Source of the DNA: Bacteroidales bacterium UBA2295
Lineage (GTDB): Bacteria; Bacteroidota; Bacteroidia; Bacteroidales; Tenuifilaceae
DNA: 16,912 nucleotides
Assembly: GCA_002345825.1 (NCBI GenBank)
Contig: DDWD01000202.1
Coordinates: 1 to 16,912, forward strand
Direction of reading: 5' to 3'
The notes under the pieces are model-generated. The model made no database searches. It was not told the DNA's origin and was given only the letters and a program-made list of their open reading frames with translations. This document shows positions 1 through 6,051 of the stretch, one piece after another; position 1 is the first letter of the stretch, and each line of letters starts with the position of its first letter. Made by a program: the position numbers and the translations under genes.

Positions 1-1484
1 AGGGGGATCCTTATAAGGTTGAGCTTATTAACGATCTGGAGGATGGTACTATTACGTTTTACTCGCAGGGCAATTTTTCCGACCTGTGTCGTGGGCCACA
101 CCTACCTGATACTAGCTACATTAAGTCTTTCAAACTGCTTTCCATAGCTGGAGCATACTGGCGAGGAGATGAGAAGAATAAACAGCTTACTCGTTTGTAC
201 GGAATCTCTTTCCCCAAAAAATCACTACTCGATGAATACTTGGTTATGCTCGAGGAGGCTAAGAAACGTGATCATCGTAAAGTTGGTAAAGAGTTAGAAC
301 TATTTACTTTTTCACAAAAGGTAGGACAGGGGTTGCCCCTGTGGCTACCAAAAGGGGCGCAACTTCGTGAACGTTTAGAGCAGTTTTTGAAGCGAGTTCA
401 AAAACGTTATGGTTACGAGCAGGTTATATCTCCCCATATTGGGCAAAAGGAATTGTATGTTACTTCAGGTCACTACGCTAAGTATGGAAAGGACTCGTTT
501 CAGCCAATTCACACTCCAGCCGAAGGGGAAGAATTCTTGCTTAAGCCAATGAATTGCCCACACCACTGCGAGATATACAAGTTTAAGCCACGATCATATA
601 AGGATTTACCTGTACGTATGGCCGAGTTTGGTACGGTTTACCGTTACGAGCAGAGTGGTGAGCTTCACGGATTAACCAGGGTGCGTGGTTTTACTCAGGA
701 TGATGCTCACATCTTTTGCCGTCCCGATCAGCTAAAGGAGGAATTTGTTAAGGTTGTTGATATTGTTCTATATATATTTAAAACTCTGAATTTTAACGAA
801 TTTACTGCGCAGATATCATTGCGCGACCCCAACGACAAGGACAAGTATATTGGTAGCGATGAGAACTGGGAGAAGGCTGAACAGGCCATTATTGAGGCTG
901 TTCAAGAAAAGGGATTGCAAACCACCACCGAATTGGGTGAGGCGGCATTTTATGGCCCAAAGCTCGATTTTATGGTTAAAGATGCCATAGGCCGTAAATG
1001 GCAGCTGGGAACCATTCAGGTAGATTACAACCTACCCGAAAGGTTTGAACTTGAGTATATTGGGGCTGACGACAAGCGCCATAGGCCTATCATGATACAT
1101 CGAGCACCCTTTGGGTCAATGGAGCGTTTTGTTGCTGTGCTTATTGAGCACACTGGCGGACGATTCCCCCTTTGGCTTACCCCCGATCAGGTGGTTGTCC
1201 TCCCCATCAGCGAAAAATTCAATGATTACGCAAAAAAAGTTGTTGATTTCTTAAATAATTGCGATATTCGCACCCTGATTGACGACCGCAACGAGAAGAT
1301 AGGTAAAAAGATCAGGGATAACGAGTTAAAGCGAATTCCTTACCTACTGATAGTTGGCGAAAAAGAAGCAACGAACGAAGTTGTATCCGTAAGGGTGCAA
1401 GGAGAGGGCGATAAAGGGCAAATGACCCTTGACGAATTCGCTGATCATATCAATGCTGAGGTTAAGAAACAAATTGAAGCATAA
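1..1484 (+). CDS. thrS: Threonyl-tRNA synthetase, 5'-truncated by the window edge
   Basis: Class II synthetase that charges tRNA-Thr with threonine in the cytoplasm. The reading frame is open from base 3 and gives 493 residues. Roughly 150 residues are missing compared with the usual ~640, namely the TGS domain and part of the editing domain. The remaining editing-domain end carries the C-R-G-P-H-L-P motif. The catalytic core follows, with the three zinc ligands expected for ThrRS: Cys in M-N-C-P-H-H (fragment residue 185), His in D-D-A-H-I-F (236) and His in I-H-R-A-P-F-G (366). The first two are 51 residues apart, as in the E. coli enzyme. The C-terminal part from about residue 395 is the anticodon-binding domain. 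The TTG at 195 is internal and is not a start, because recognisable ThrRS sequence continues upstream of it. It is first in a thrS-infC-rpmI-rplT operon, with 40 bases to infC. Confidence 0.97.
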   Translation, partial: GDPYKVELINDLEDGTITFYSQGNFSDLCRGPHLPDTSYIKSFKLLSIAGAYWRGDEKNKQLTRLYGISFPKKSLLDEYLVMLEEAKKRDHRKVGKELELFTFSQKVGQGLPLWLPKGAQLRERLEQFLKRVQKRYGYEQVISPHIGQKELYVTSGHYAKYGKDSFQPIHTPAEGEEFLLKPMNCPHHCEIYKFKPRSYKDLPVRMAEFGTVYRYEQSGELHGLTRVRGFTQDDAHIFCRPDQLKEEFVKVVDIVLYIFKTLNFNEFTAQISLRDPNDKDKYIGSDENWEKAEQAIIEAVQEKGLQTTTELGEAAFYGPKLDFMVKDAIGRKWQLGTIQVDYNLPERFELEYIGADDKRHRPIMIHRAPFGSMERFVAVLIEHTGGRFPLWLTPDQVVVLPISEKFNDYAKKVVDFLNNCDIRTLIDDRNEKIGKKIRDNELKRIPYLLIVGEKEATNEVVSVRVQGEGDKGQMTLDEFADHINAEVKKQIEA

Positions 1485-1509
1485 AAATTCATCGAGTACT
1501 AACTAATTA

Positions 1510-1516
1510 AAGGAGG
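1510..1516 (+). promoter_or_regulatory. Strong Shine-Dalgarno site of infC
   Basis: AAGGAGG lies 8 bases before the AUA at 1525 and is complementary to the 3' end of 16S rRNA. Bacteroidota genes seldom use such sites because their ribosomes hide the anti-Shine-Dalgarno sequence, so this one stands out. It helps decide the infC start: the in-frame stop TAA at 1504-1506 excludes anything earlier, and there is no ATG near the site. Confidence 0.75.
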
Positions 1517-1524
1517 GTTTTAGT

Positions 1525-2082
1525 ATAGCAGCACCAAGAATCAGAAGAGGTAAAGAGCAGGAAAGCAAATACCTTAAAAATGAACAGATTCGCGCAAGGG
1601 TCGTTCGCGTAGTGGGTGATAATATCGATAATGCTGGTGTTATGTCCATTGAGGAGGCCAGGAAGTTGGCTAACGATCGGGAGTTAGACTTAGTTCTTAT
1701 TTCCGACAAGGCTGATCCCCCTGTTTGTCGGGTTATCGATTTCCAGAAGTTTCTTTATCAACAGAAAAAGAAACAGAAGGAGATTAAGGCCAACGCCCAA
1801 AAAGTGGTGGTTAAAGAGATCAGATTTGGCCCCAACACCGATGAGCATGACTATAATTTCAAATTAAAGCATGCCGAAAAGTTCCTTGCCGACGGAGCTA
1901 AAGTGAAAGCCTTCGTGTTTTTTAAAGGACGAACCATTTTATTTAAAGAGAAGGGCGAAATTCTACTATTGAAATTTGCCCAAGACCTTGAGGAGGTTGG
2001 GAAAGTAGAACAGCTTCCAAAACTAGAGGGGAAACGAATGATTATGTTTATCTCTCCCAAAGCAGCCAAAAAGAAAAGTTGA
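1525..2082 (+). CDS. infC: Translation initiation factor IF-3, start at AUA
   Basis: Binds the 30S subunit, keeps the subunits apart and checks the start codon and initiator tRNA. From 1525 the product is 185 residues, the normal family size. It has an N-terminal domain (about 1-90, with D-P-P-V-C-R-V-I-D-F), a lysine-rich linker, and a C-terminal domain (about 100-185, with K-E-I-R-F-G-P and E-G-K-R-M-I-M-F). The first ordinary alternative, GTG at 1612, would remove 29 residues including the conserved N-E-Q-I-R-A segment. The codon that fits both the Shine-Dalgarno site and the family N-terminus (M-A-A-P-R-I-R-R) is ATA at 1525. IF-3 rejects non-AUG starts, and in E. coli its own AUU start gives negative autoregulation. 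The same logic is inferred here. It lies between thrS and rpmI in the classical operon, 31 bases before rpmI. Confidence 0.9.
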   Translation: MAAPRIRRGKEQESKYLKNEQIRARVVRVVGDNIDNAGVMSIEEARKLANDRELDLVLISDKADPPVCRVIDFQKFLYQQKKKQKEIKANAQKVVVKEIRFGPNTDEHDYNFKLKHAEKFLADGAKVKAFVFFKGRTILFKEKGEILLLKFAQDLEEVGKVEQLPKLEGKRMIMFISPKAAKKKS

Positions 2083-2113
2083 TTTTTTTTTAATTTAATA
2101 TAAACTAAGGAGA

Positions 2114-2311
2114 ATGCCTAAAGTAAAAACAAACTCCGGTGCAAAAAAGCGCTTCGTTTTAACCGGAACTGGGAAGATTAAGCGGAAGCACGCTTACAAA
2201 AGCCATATCCTTACTAAAAAAACCACAAAGCAAAAGCGTAACCTAACGCACTCTGGTTTAGTTAGCAAGGCTGATACCAATAACATCAAAAAGTTGTTGG
2301 CGCTTAAGTAG
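2114..2311 (+). CDS. rpmI: 50S ribosomal protein L35 (bL35)
   Basis: Small basic protein of the large ribosomal subunit. The product is 65 residues, the family's standard length. It starts M-P-K-V-K-T-N-S-G-A-K-K-R-F and carries G-T-G-K-I-K-R-K-H-A, the usual L35 signature, followed by T-K-K-T-T-K-Q-K-R-N-L. It sits between infC and rplT, as in most bacteria, and is cotranscribed with them. A purine run AAGGAG ends one base before the ATG; this is too close for normal Shine-Dalgarno spacing and is probably not used as such. Confidence 0.97.
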   Translation: MPKVKTNSGAKKRFVLTGTGKIKRKHAYKSHILTKKTTKQKRNLTHSGLVSKADTNNIKKLLALK

Positions 2312-2415
2312 CCTATCGCTTAAAGTAGAAGTTATTCAATTTATTAACAGAATGCCTTAGCAAAAAAGATTTCGTAACGACGAAACGCTAATCATTCGAA
2401 AACAGGATTTAAACT
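2312..2415 (+). promoter_or_regulatory. rpmI-rplT spacer with small hairpin, possible rplT leader
   Basis: This 104-base spacer is long for a ribosomal-protein operon. It holds a perfect 6-bp stem (TTTCGT at 2370-2375, ACGAAA at 2380-2385) with a 4-base loop. It is followed by unpaired A-rich sequence up to the rplT ATG. In E. coli and Bacillus, L20 represses its own operon by binding leader RNA that resembles its 23S site. Whether this spacer does so is only a guess. Confidence 0.25.
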
Positions 2416-2760
2416 ATGCCACGTTCAGTCAATGCAGTAGCATCAAGGGCTAGAAGGAAAAAGATTTTAAAACAAACTAAAGGTAATTTCCTCGCCCGTC
2501 GCAATGTTTACACCGTTGCAAAAAACACCCTTGAGAAGGGTTTGCAGTACGCCTACCGCGACCGCAAGAAGAAAAAAGGCGAATTCAGAGCTCTTTGGAT
2601 TCAACGTATTAATGCAGCCGCTCGCACCCACGGAATGTCATATTCAGAGTTTATGGGTAAAATTAACGAGCAAGGTGTTGCTTTAAACCGTAAGGTACTT
2701 GCCGATATGGCAATGAATCATCCCGAAGCCTTTAAGGCCGTTGTTGATTCTCTAAAGTAG
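2416..2760 (+). CDS. rplT: 50S ribosomal protein L20 (bL20)
   Basis: Binds 23S rRNA early in large-subunit assembly and in several bacteria represses its own operon. The product is 114 residues, slightly below the usual ~117. It starts M-P-R-S-V-N-A-V-A-S-R-A-R-R-K-K, and carries the basic N-terminal extension with G-N-F-L-A-R-R-N-V-Y-T-V-A-K and the core W-I-Q-R-I-N-A-A-A-R-T-H-G-M-S-Y-S. It is the last gene of the thrS-infC-rpmI-rplT unit; a strong intrinsic terminator begins 21 bases after the stop codon. Confidence 0.97.
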   Translation: MPRSVNAVASRARRKKILKQTKGNFLARRNVYTVAKNTLEKGLQYAYRDRKKKKGEFRALWIQRINAAARTHGMSYSEFMGKINEQGVALNRKVLADMAMNHPEAFKAVVDSLK

Positions 2761-2780
2761 AAAAAGATATTTACGATATA

Positions 2781-2810
2781 AGGGAGGTTGCTCAGCAACC
2801 TCCCTTTTTT
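2781..2810 (+). terminator. Intrinsic terminator of the thrS-infC-rpmI-rplT operon
   Basis: Perfect 11-bp GC-rich stem (2781-2791 with 2795-2805), loop TCA, followed by a run of T to 2810. It lies just after rplT, with the next gene in the same direction more than 100 bases on. Confidence 0.92.
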
Positions 2811-2867
2811 GTCTTTATCAATCTCCCTTTAACATAATTCCATTTCACTTCGCAACTTTTTATCTCC

Positions 2868-2903
2868 TTTGGCTGTTTTATCCTTATAATTTTTATAACT
2901 TTA
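2868..2903 (+). promoter_or_regulatory. Possible Bacteroidota-type promoter for the SiaC-like gene
   Basis: TTTGG at 2868-2872 resembles the -33 element, and TAACTTTA at 2896-2903 matches 7 of 8 bases of TAnnTTTG. The spacing of 24 bases is slightly long. It lies between the rplT terminator and the gene start at 2924, where a promoter is expected. The sequence is very AT-rich, so chance matches are easy. Confidence 0.35.
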
Positions 2904-2923
2904 CTTATAAGACAAATATTACT

Positions 2924-3307
2924 ATGAATTCATTGGATCCCATAAGGCTGACCGAAACTCAGTTTACCCCTGAAGTTAATCTCGATAGAGATAGGAGCAG
3001 GTTTGAGTTTTATGGTAAATCGTTACCCGAAGACTGTAATGAATTCTTTAATCCCATTATTGAATGGTTTCGTAGCTATGTACAAATTCCAAACCGTGAG
3101 ACAGTGGTGATTTTTAAGTTAGACTATTTTAATACTTCCACTTCTAAAAAGTTTCTGGATATCCTAAATCTGCTTAAGGAGGTGCATCGGCAAAAGAAAA
3201 CTGTAATTGTTCATTGGTACTACCGAACAGGCGATGACGATATGTTTGAAACAGGCGAAACTTTTTCCGAATTAGTTTCCATCCCTTTCAAGATAATGCC
3301 ATTTTAA
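2924..3307 (+). CDS. SiaC-family (DUF1987) regulatory phosphoprotein
   Basis: 127 residues, matching the small SiaC/DUF1987 family by memory of its pattern: an N-terminal T-P-x-V segment, then F-E-F-Y-G-K-S-L-P-E-D, then the hallmark D-Y-F-N-T-S-T-S-K-K (68-76). In Pseudomonas aeruginosa SiaC a threonine in this N-T-S-S-K-type motif is phosphorylated by the kinase SiaB and dephosphorylated by the PP2C phosphatase SiaA. Unphosphorylated SiaC activates the diguanylate cyclase SiaD. Here the candidate phosphosite is Thr71 or a neighbouring Ser/Thr. The protein is cytosolic, with no signal peptide or membrane segment. No kinase, phosphatase or cyclase gene is adjacent; its neighbours are a ribosomal operon and a periplasmic protease, so its partners must be elsewhere. 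The family call is good; the role in this organism is unknown. Confidence 0.82.
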   Translation: MNSLDPIRLTETQFTPEVNLDRDRSRFEFYGKSLPEDCNEFFNPIIEWFRSYVQIPNRETVVIFKLDYFNTSTSKKFLDILNLLKEVHRQKKTVIVHWYYRTGDDDMFETGETFSELVSIPFKIMPF

Positions 3308-3465
3308 CCACACACTTGAGTTTTAAACCTGCATTTTTTTCATCACAGTTTAACAAATGTGCGAGAAAATTTGTCAGATCTGTTAAGGTGTGTTAACAAT
3401 CAGGCTGTTAGGATTGTAAGGCATAGGGTTTGATCGTTATCACCTAGAACTTAAAAACTACAGCT
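3308..3465 (+). promoter_or_regulatory. Upstream region of htrA with repeated TGTTAA motifs
   Basis: The 158-base gap contains four copies of a TGTTAA-like hexamer within about 62 bases: inverted at 3350-3355, direct at 3381-3386 and 3391-3396 (the latter part of the palindrome TGTTAACA, 3391-3398), and a variant TGTTAG at 3406-3411. ACAAAT (3353-3358) and ATTTGT (3369-3374) also form an inverted pair. This could be an operator for a stress-responsive regulator of the downstream protease. No exact TAnnTTTG element was found; TAGGGTTTG near 3424-3432 has one extra spacer base. Confidence 0.3.
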
Positions 3466-4917
3466 ATGAAAACAAATAGAATTTTAGCACCAATTTTTTA
3501 TTCAATTATCGGCGGGTTAGTTGTGTTTGCTTTTACTCATTTTCTGGCGAAGGAGCAGGTACAGAGCCATATGCCAGAGTTTGCTAACCACGATTCAGTT
3601 CCATTTAGCTTGGCATCCTTTACAACTAGTACCGGCGAGATAACAGATTTTACTTACGCTGCTGAAAGGACAGTACACGGAGTTGTACACGTGAAAACTA
3701 AATCGATGCGATCGCAACCCGAGTACTCTTTTGGAAACCCTTTTTACGACTTCTTCTTTGGGCCTCAACAACGCGAACCTCAGCCCATATCAGGATCTGG
3801 CTCGGGTATCATTATCAGCAAGGATGGTTACATATTAACTAATAACCATGTAGTTGACAAGGCCGATAACATTGAGGTTGTGCTAAACGATAGGCGAACT
3901 TTTGATGCTAAGCTAGTTGGCCATGATCCGAGTACCGATTTGGCTGTTATAAAAGTAGACGCCGACAATTTACCATTTATACCTTTTGGAAATTCAGAAA
4001 TGCTTAAGGTGGGGGAATGGGTACTAGCAATAGGAAATCCATTTAATCTAAACTCCACAATAACTGCAGGTATAGTAAGTGCAAAGGCTCGGAATATAAA
4101 TATTCTTTCAGCTACTTATGCCATCGAGTCGTTTATCCAAACCGATGCAGCAGTAAATCCAGGCAACAGCGGTGGAGCCCTAGTAAACCTAAAGGGAGAA
4201 CTTGTTGGAGTGAATACAGCCATAGCATCTCAGACAGGTAACTTTGCAGGCTATTCATTTGCTGTTCCTTCATCAATTGCACAAAAGGTGGCTATGGATA
4301 TCATAGAGTTTGGTGAGGTACAGCGCGCCATCTTGGGTGTTCAAATAGCTGAGCTAACATCGAAATTAGCAGAAGAGTATAAGATAAAGGATTTGACCGG
4401 TGTGCTGATTGCTGGAGTTACCGAAGGTGGCGCTGCCGAGGATATTGGGCTAAAAGAGGGTGATGTAATACTCGAGGTAAATGGCGTACCCGTTAATTCT
4501 CCTAATCAGCTCCAGGAGCAAATAAGCAAGTATCGACCCAAAGATAAGGTTGAGATCTTGGTAAATAGGAACAATAAAAGGAAACATTATGAGGTTACCT
4601 TACGTAATATGAGAGGTGGATTTGAGGTGGTTAAGTCCAGCGAAGTTGTTAATGTTCTGGGGGCTGAACTCAAAGCGATCGATGCAAATATGCAAAGGCG
4701 CCTAGGAATACGAAATGGGCTGCAGGTGGTTGAATTGAAGGATGGAAAGCTCAAGGAGCAAGGCGTAAAGGAGGGCTTTATTATCACTCGGGTAAATCGA
4801 ACTAACGTAACAACACCTGAGGAGTTATATCAACTACTATCCACGCTGTCAGGGGGTGTTCTTATTGAGGGGATTTACCCAAACGGTTTAGTAGCATATT
4901 ACGCCATTGGATTGTAA
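3466..4917 (+). CDS. htrA: Do/HtrA-type periplasmic serine protease with two PDZ domains
   Basis: ATP-independent protease and chaperone of the envelope that degrades misfolded proteins. The 483-residue product opens with a basic start and a hydrophobic stretch (about 8-28) with no clear cleavage site, so it may be a signal peptide or a membrane anchor. The trypsin-like domain (about 60-285) shows the complete triad: His128 in T-N-N-H-V-V-D, Asp158 in S-T-D-L-A-V-I-K-V, and Ser235 in N-P-G-N-S-G-G-A-L. An aromatic-rich loop (F-Y-D-F-F-F-G-P, 93-100) corresponds to the LA loop of DegP/DegQ. PDZ1 covers about 288-382 and a more divergent PDZ2 about 395-475. Size and two PDZ domains fit DegP/DegQ rather than DegS. 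The ATG at 3466 is the natural start because it precedes the hydrophobic segment. DegP and DegQ cannot be told apart here. Confidence 0.93.
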   Translation: MKTNRILAPIFYSIIGGLVVFAFTHFLAKEQVQSHMPEFANHDSVPFSLASFTTSTGEITDFTYAAERTVHGVVHVKTKSMRSQPEYSFGNPFYDFFFGPQQREPQPISGSGSGIIISKDGYILTNNHVVDKADNIEVVLNDRRTFDAKLVGHDPSTDLAVIKVDADNLPFIPFGNSEMLKVGEWVLAIGNPFNLNSTITAGIVSAKARNINILSATYAIESFIQTDAAVNPGNSGGALVNLKGELVGVNTAIASQTGNFAGYSFAVPSSIAQKVAMDIIEFGEVQRAILGVQIAELTSKLAEEYKIKDLTGVLIAGVTEGGAAEDIGLKEGDVILEVNGVPVNSPNQLQEQISKYRPKDKVEILVNRNNKRKHYEVTLRNMRGGFEVVKSSEVVNVLGAELKAIDANMQRRLGIRNGLQVVELKDGKLKEQGVKEGFIITRVNRTNVTTPEELYQLLSTLSGGVLIEGIYPNGLVAYYAIGL

Positions 4918-4950
4918 AAAACAAAAATATTCAATAGTATAAGGTGTTGT

Positions 4951-4989
4951 TAAATATTGCGGTTAGTTTTTATCTAACCGCAATATTTA
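4951..4989 (+). terminator. Long hairpin after htrA, probable terminator
   Basis: Perfect 16-bp inverted repeat (4951-4966 with 4974-4989) around a 7-base T-rich loop, beginning 33 bases after the htrA stop. The following sequence is T-rich but lacks a long uninterrupted T run, so it is a moderate intrinsic terminator or an mRNA 3'-end stabiliser. It ends one base before the -7 element of the presumed rpoD promoter. Confidence 0.6.
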
Positions 4990-4990
4990 T

Positions 4991-4998
4991 TAATTTTG
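4991..4998 (+). promoter_or_regulatory. rpoD promoter, -7 element TAATTTTG
   Basis: Exact match to the Bacteroidota -7 consensus TAnnTTTG. The only -33 candidate is the T-run 4967-4970 inside the loop of the preceding hairpin, 20 bases upstream, which is weak. Transcription would begin near 5004 and give a 5' leader of about 130 bases. A weaker second match, TACACTTG (5082-5089), lies closer to the gene. Confidence 0.6.
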
Positions 4999-5137
4999 CA
5001 GGCTTTTTCGGTGGAGCAAAAACTTTTTAATTCTGAACTTAATTTTTAGAATTACTCAACAATTGTTCGTTGCCAGCGTTTTACACTTGACTTTATATAC
5101 AAATTGCCATAACTTCATGAAAATTTAAAGGTTTGAG

Positions 5138-5998
5138 ATGAGACAACTAAAAATCACAAAATCAATTACTAACAGGGAGAGTGCATCCCTCGATAAATAT
5201 TTGCAAGAGATAGGTAAGGAGGAGCTAATCACTGTAGAGGAGGAGGTAGAGCTGGCGCAGCGAATAAAGAAAGGCGATCAGGAGGCACTCGAAAAGCTAA
5301 CTCGTGCAAACCTTCGTTTCGTGGTATCTGTGGCAAAACAGTATCAAAATCAAGGTTTAAGCCTGCCCGACCTTATCAACGAGGGAAACTTAGGGCTTAT
5401 TAAGGCCGCCGAAAAGTTTGACGAGACCCGTGGTTTTAAGTTTATCTCATATGCTGTATGGTGGATTAGGCAGTCTATCCTGCAAGCCCTTGCGGAGCAA
5501 TCGCGTATCGTTAGGCTTCCGTTGAACCAAGTTGGCTCACTCAATAAGATCAATAAGGCATTCTCGAAATTTGAACAGCAGTTCGAGAGAACCCCTTCTC
5601 CCGAAGAGTTGGCAGACTTACTGGAACTCCCTAAGGAGAAAGTGGCCGACACCCTTCGGGTTTCTGGTCGTCACGTTTCGGTTGATGCTCCATTTGTCGA
5701 CGGTGAAGAGAACAGCCTGTTGGATGTTCTGGTAAACAACGATTCGCCAAATGCAGATAAATCGCTGCTAAACGAGTCCCTTTGCAGGGAGATTGATCGC
5801 TCGTTGGCAACTTTAACCGAGCGAGAGCGAGATATAATAAAACTTTTCTTTGGCATTAGTTGCCAAGAGATGACTTTGGAAGAGATTGGTGAAAAGTTTG
5901 GATTAACCCGCGAAAGGGTGCGACAGATTAAGGAAAAAGCCATCCGTCGACTTCGTCATACTTCGCGCAGTAAATTGCTTAAGGCATACTTAGGATAA
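5138..5998 (+). CDS. rpoD: Primary sigma factor RpoD/SigA, short Bacteroidota form
   Basis: Directs RNA polymerase to housekeeping promoters. At 286 residues it lacks region 1.1, as is normal for the Bacteroidota primary sigma factor, which recognises TTTG/TAnnTTTG promoters. Region 1.2 covers about 16-48 (S-L-D-K-Y-L-Q-E-I-G). Region 2 covers about 52-125, with R-A-N-L-R-F-V-V-S-V-A, D-L-I-N-E-G-N-L-G-L and the -10 reading helix F-I-S-Y-A-V-W-W-I-R-Q-S-I. Region 3 covers about 130-205, with a region 3.2 segment S-V-D-A-P. Region 4 covers about 218-280, with helix-turn-helix T-L-E-E-I-G-E-K-F-G-L-T-R-E-R-V-R-Q-I. It is a single gene with its own promoter and a strong bidirectional terminator. 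Full sigma-70 architecture argues against an ECF or heat-shock sigma. Confidence 0.95.
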   Translation: MRQLKITKSITNRESASLDKYLQEIGKEELITVEEEVELAQRIKKGDQEALEKLTRANLRFVVSVAKQYQNQGLSLPDLINEGNLGLIKAAEKFDETRGFKFISYAVWWIRQSILQALAEQSRIVRLPLNQVGSLNKINKAFSKFEQQFERTPSPEELADLLELPKEKVADTLRVSGRHVSVDAPFVDGEENSLLDVLVNNDSPNADKSLLNESLCREIDRSLATLTERERDIIKLFFGISCQEMTLEEIGEKFGLTRERVRQIKEKAIRRLRHTSRSKLLKAYLG

Positions 5999-6001
5999 GA
6001 G

Positions 6002-6027
6002 AAAAAGCCCCAATCGGGGCTTTTTTT
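6002..6027. terminator. Bidirectional terminator between rpoD and fabI
   Basis: 10-bp stem (AAAAAGCCCC, 6002-6011, with 6016-6025) and loop AATC. It is followed by T on the plus strand, and the A run at the left serves as the T run for the minus strand. It lies between two convergent genes, 3 bases after the rpoD stop and 24 bases from the fabI stop, and can end both transcripts. Confidence 0.92.
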
Positions 6028-6051
6028 ATATCATTACATTGTTGCCTCTTC

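Noticed and set aside
195..197. TTG as a start of threonyl-tRNA synthetase
   Set aside because: Recognisable ThrRS editing-domain sequence (C-R-G-P-H-L-P and onward) is encoded upstream in the same open frame, so the gene simply runs off the window edge.
3391..3398. TGTTAACA palindrome considered alone as an operator
   Set aside because: An 8-base AT-rich palindrome is expected by chance; only its place in a cluster of similar hexamers made it worth reporting.
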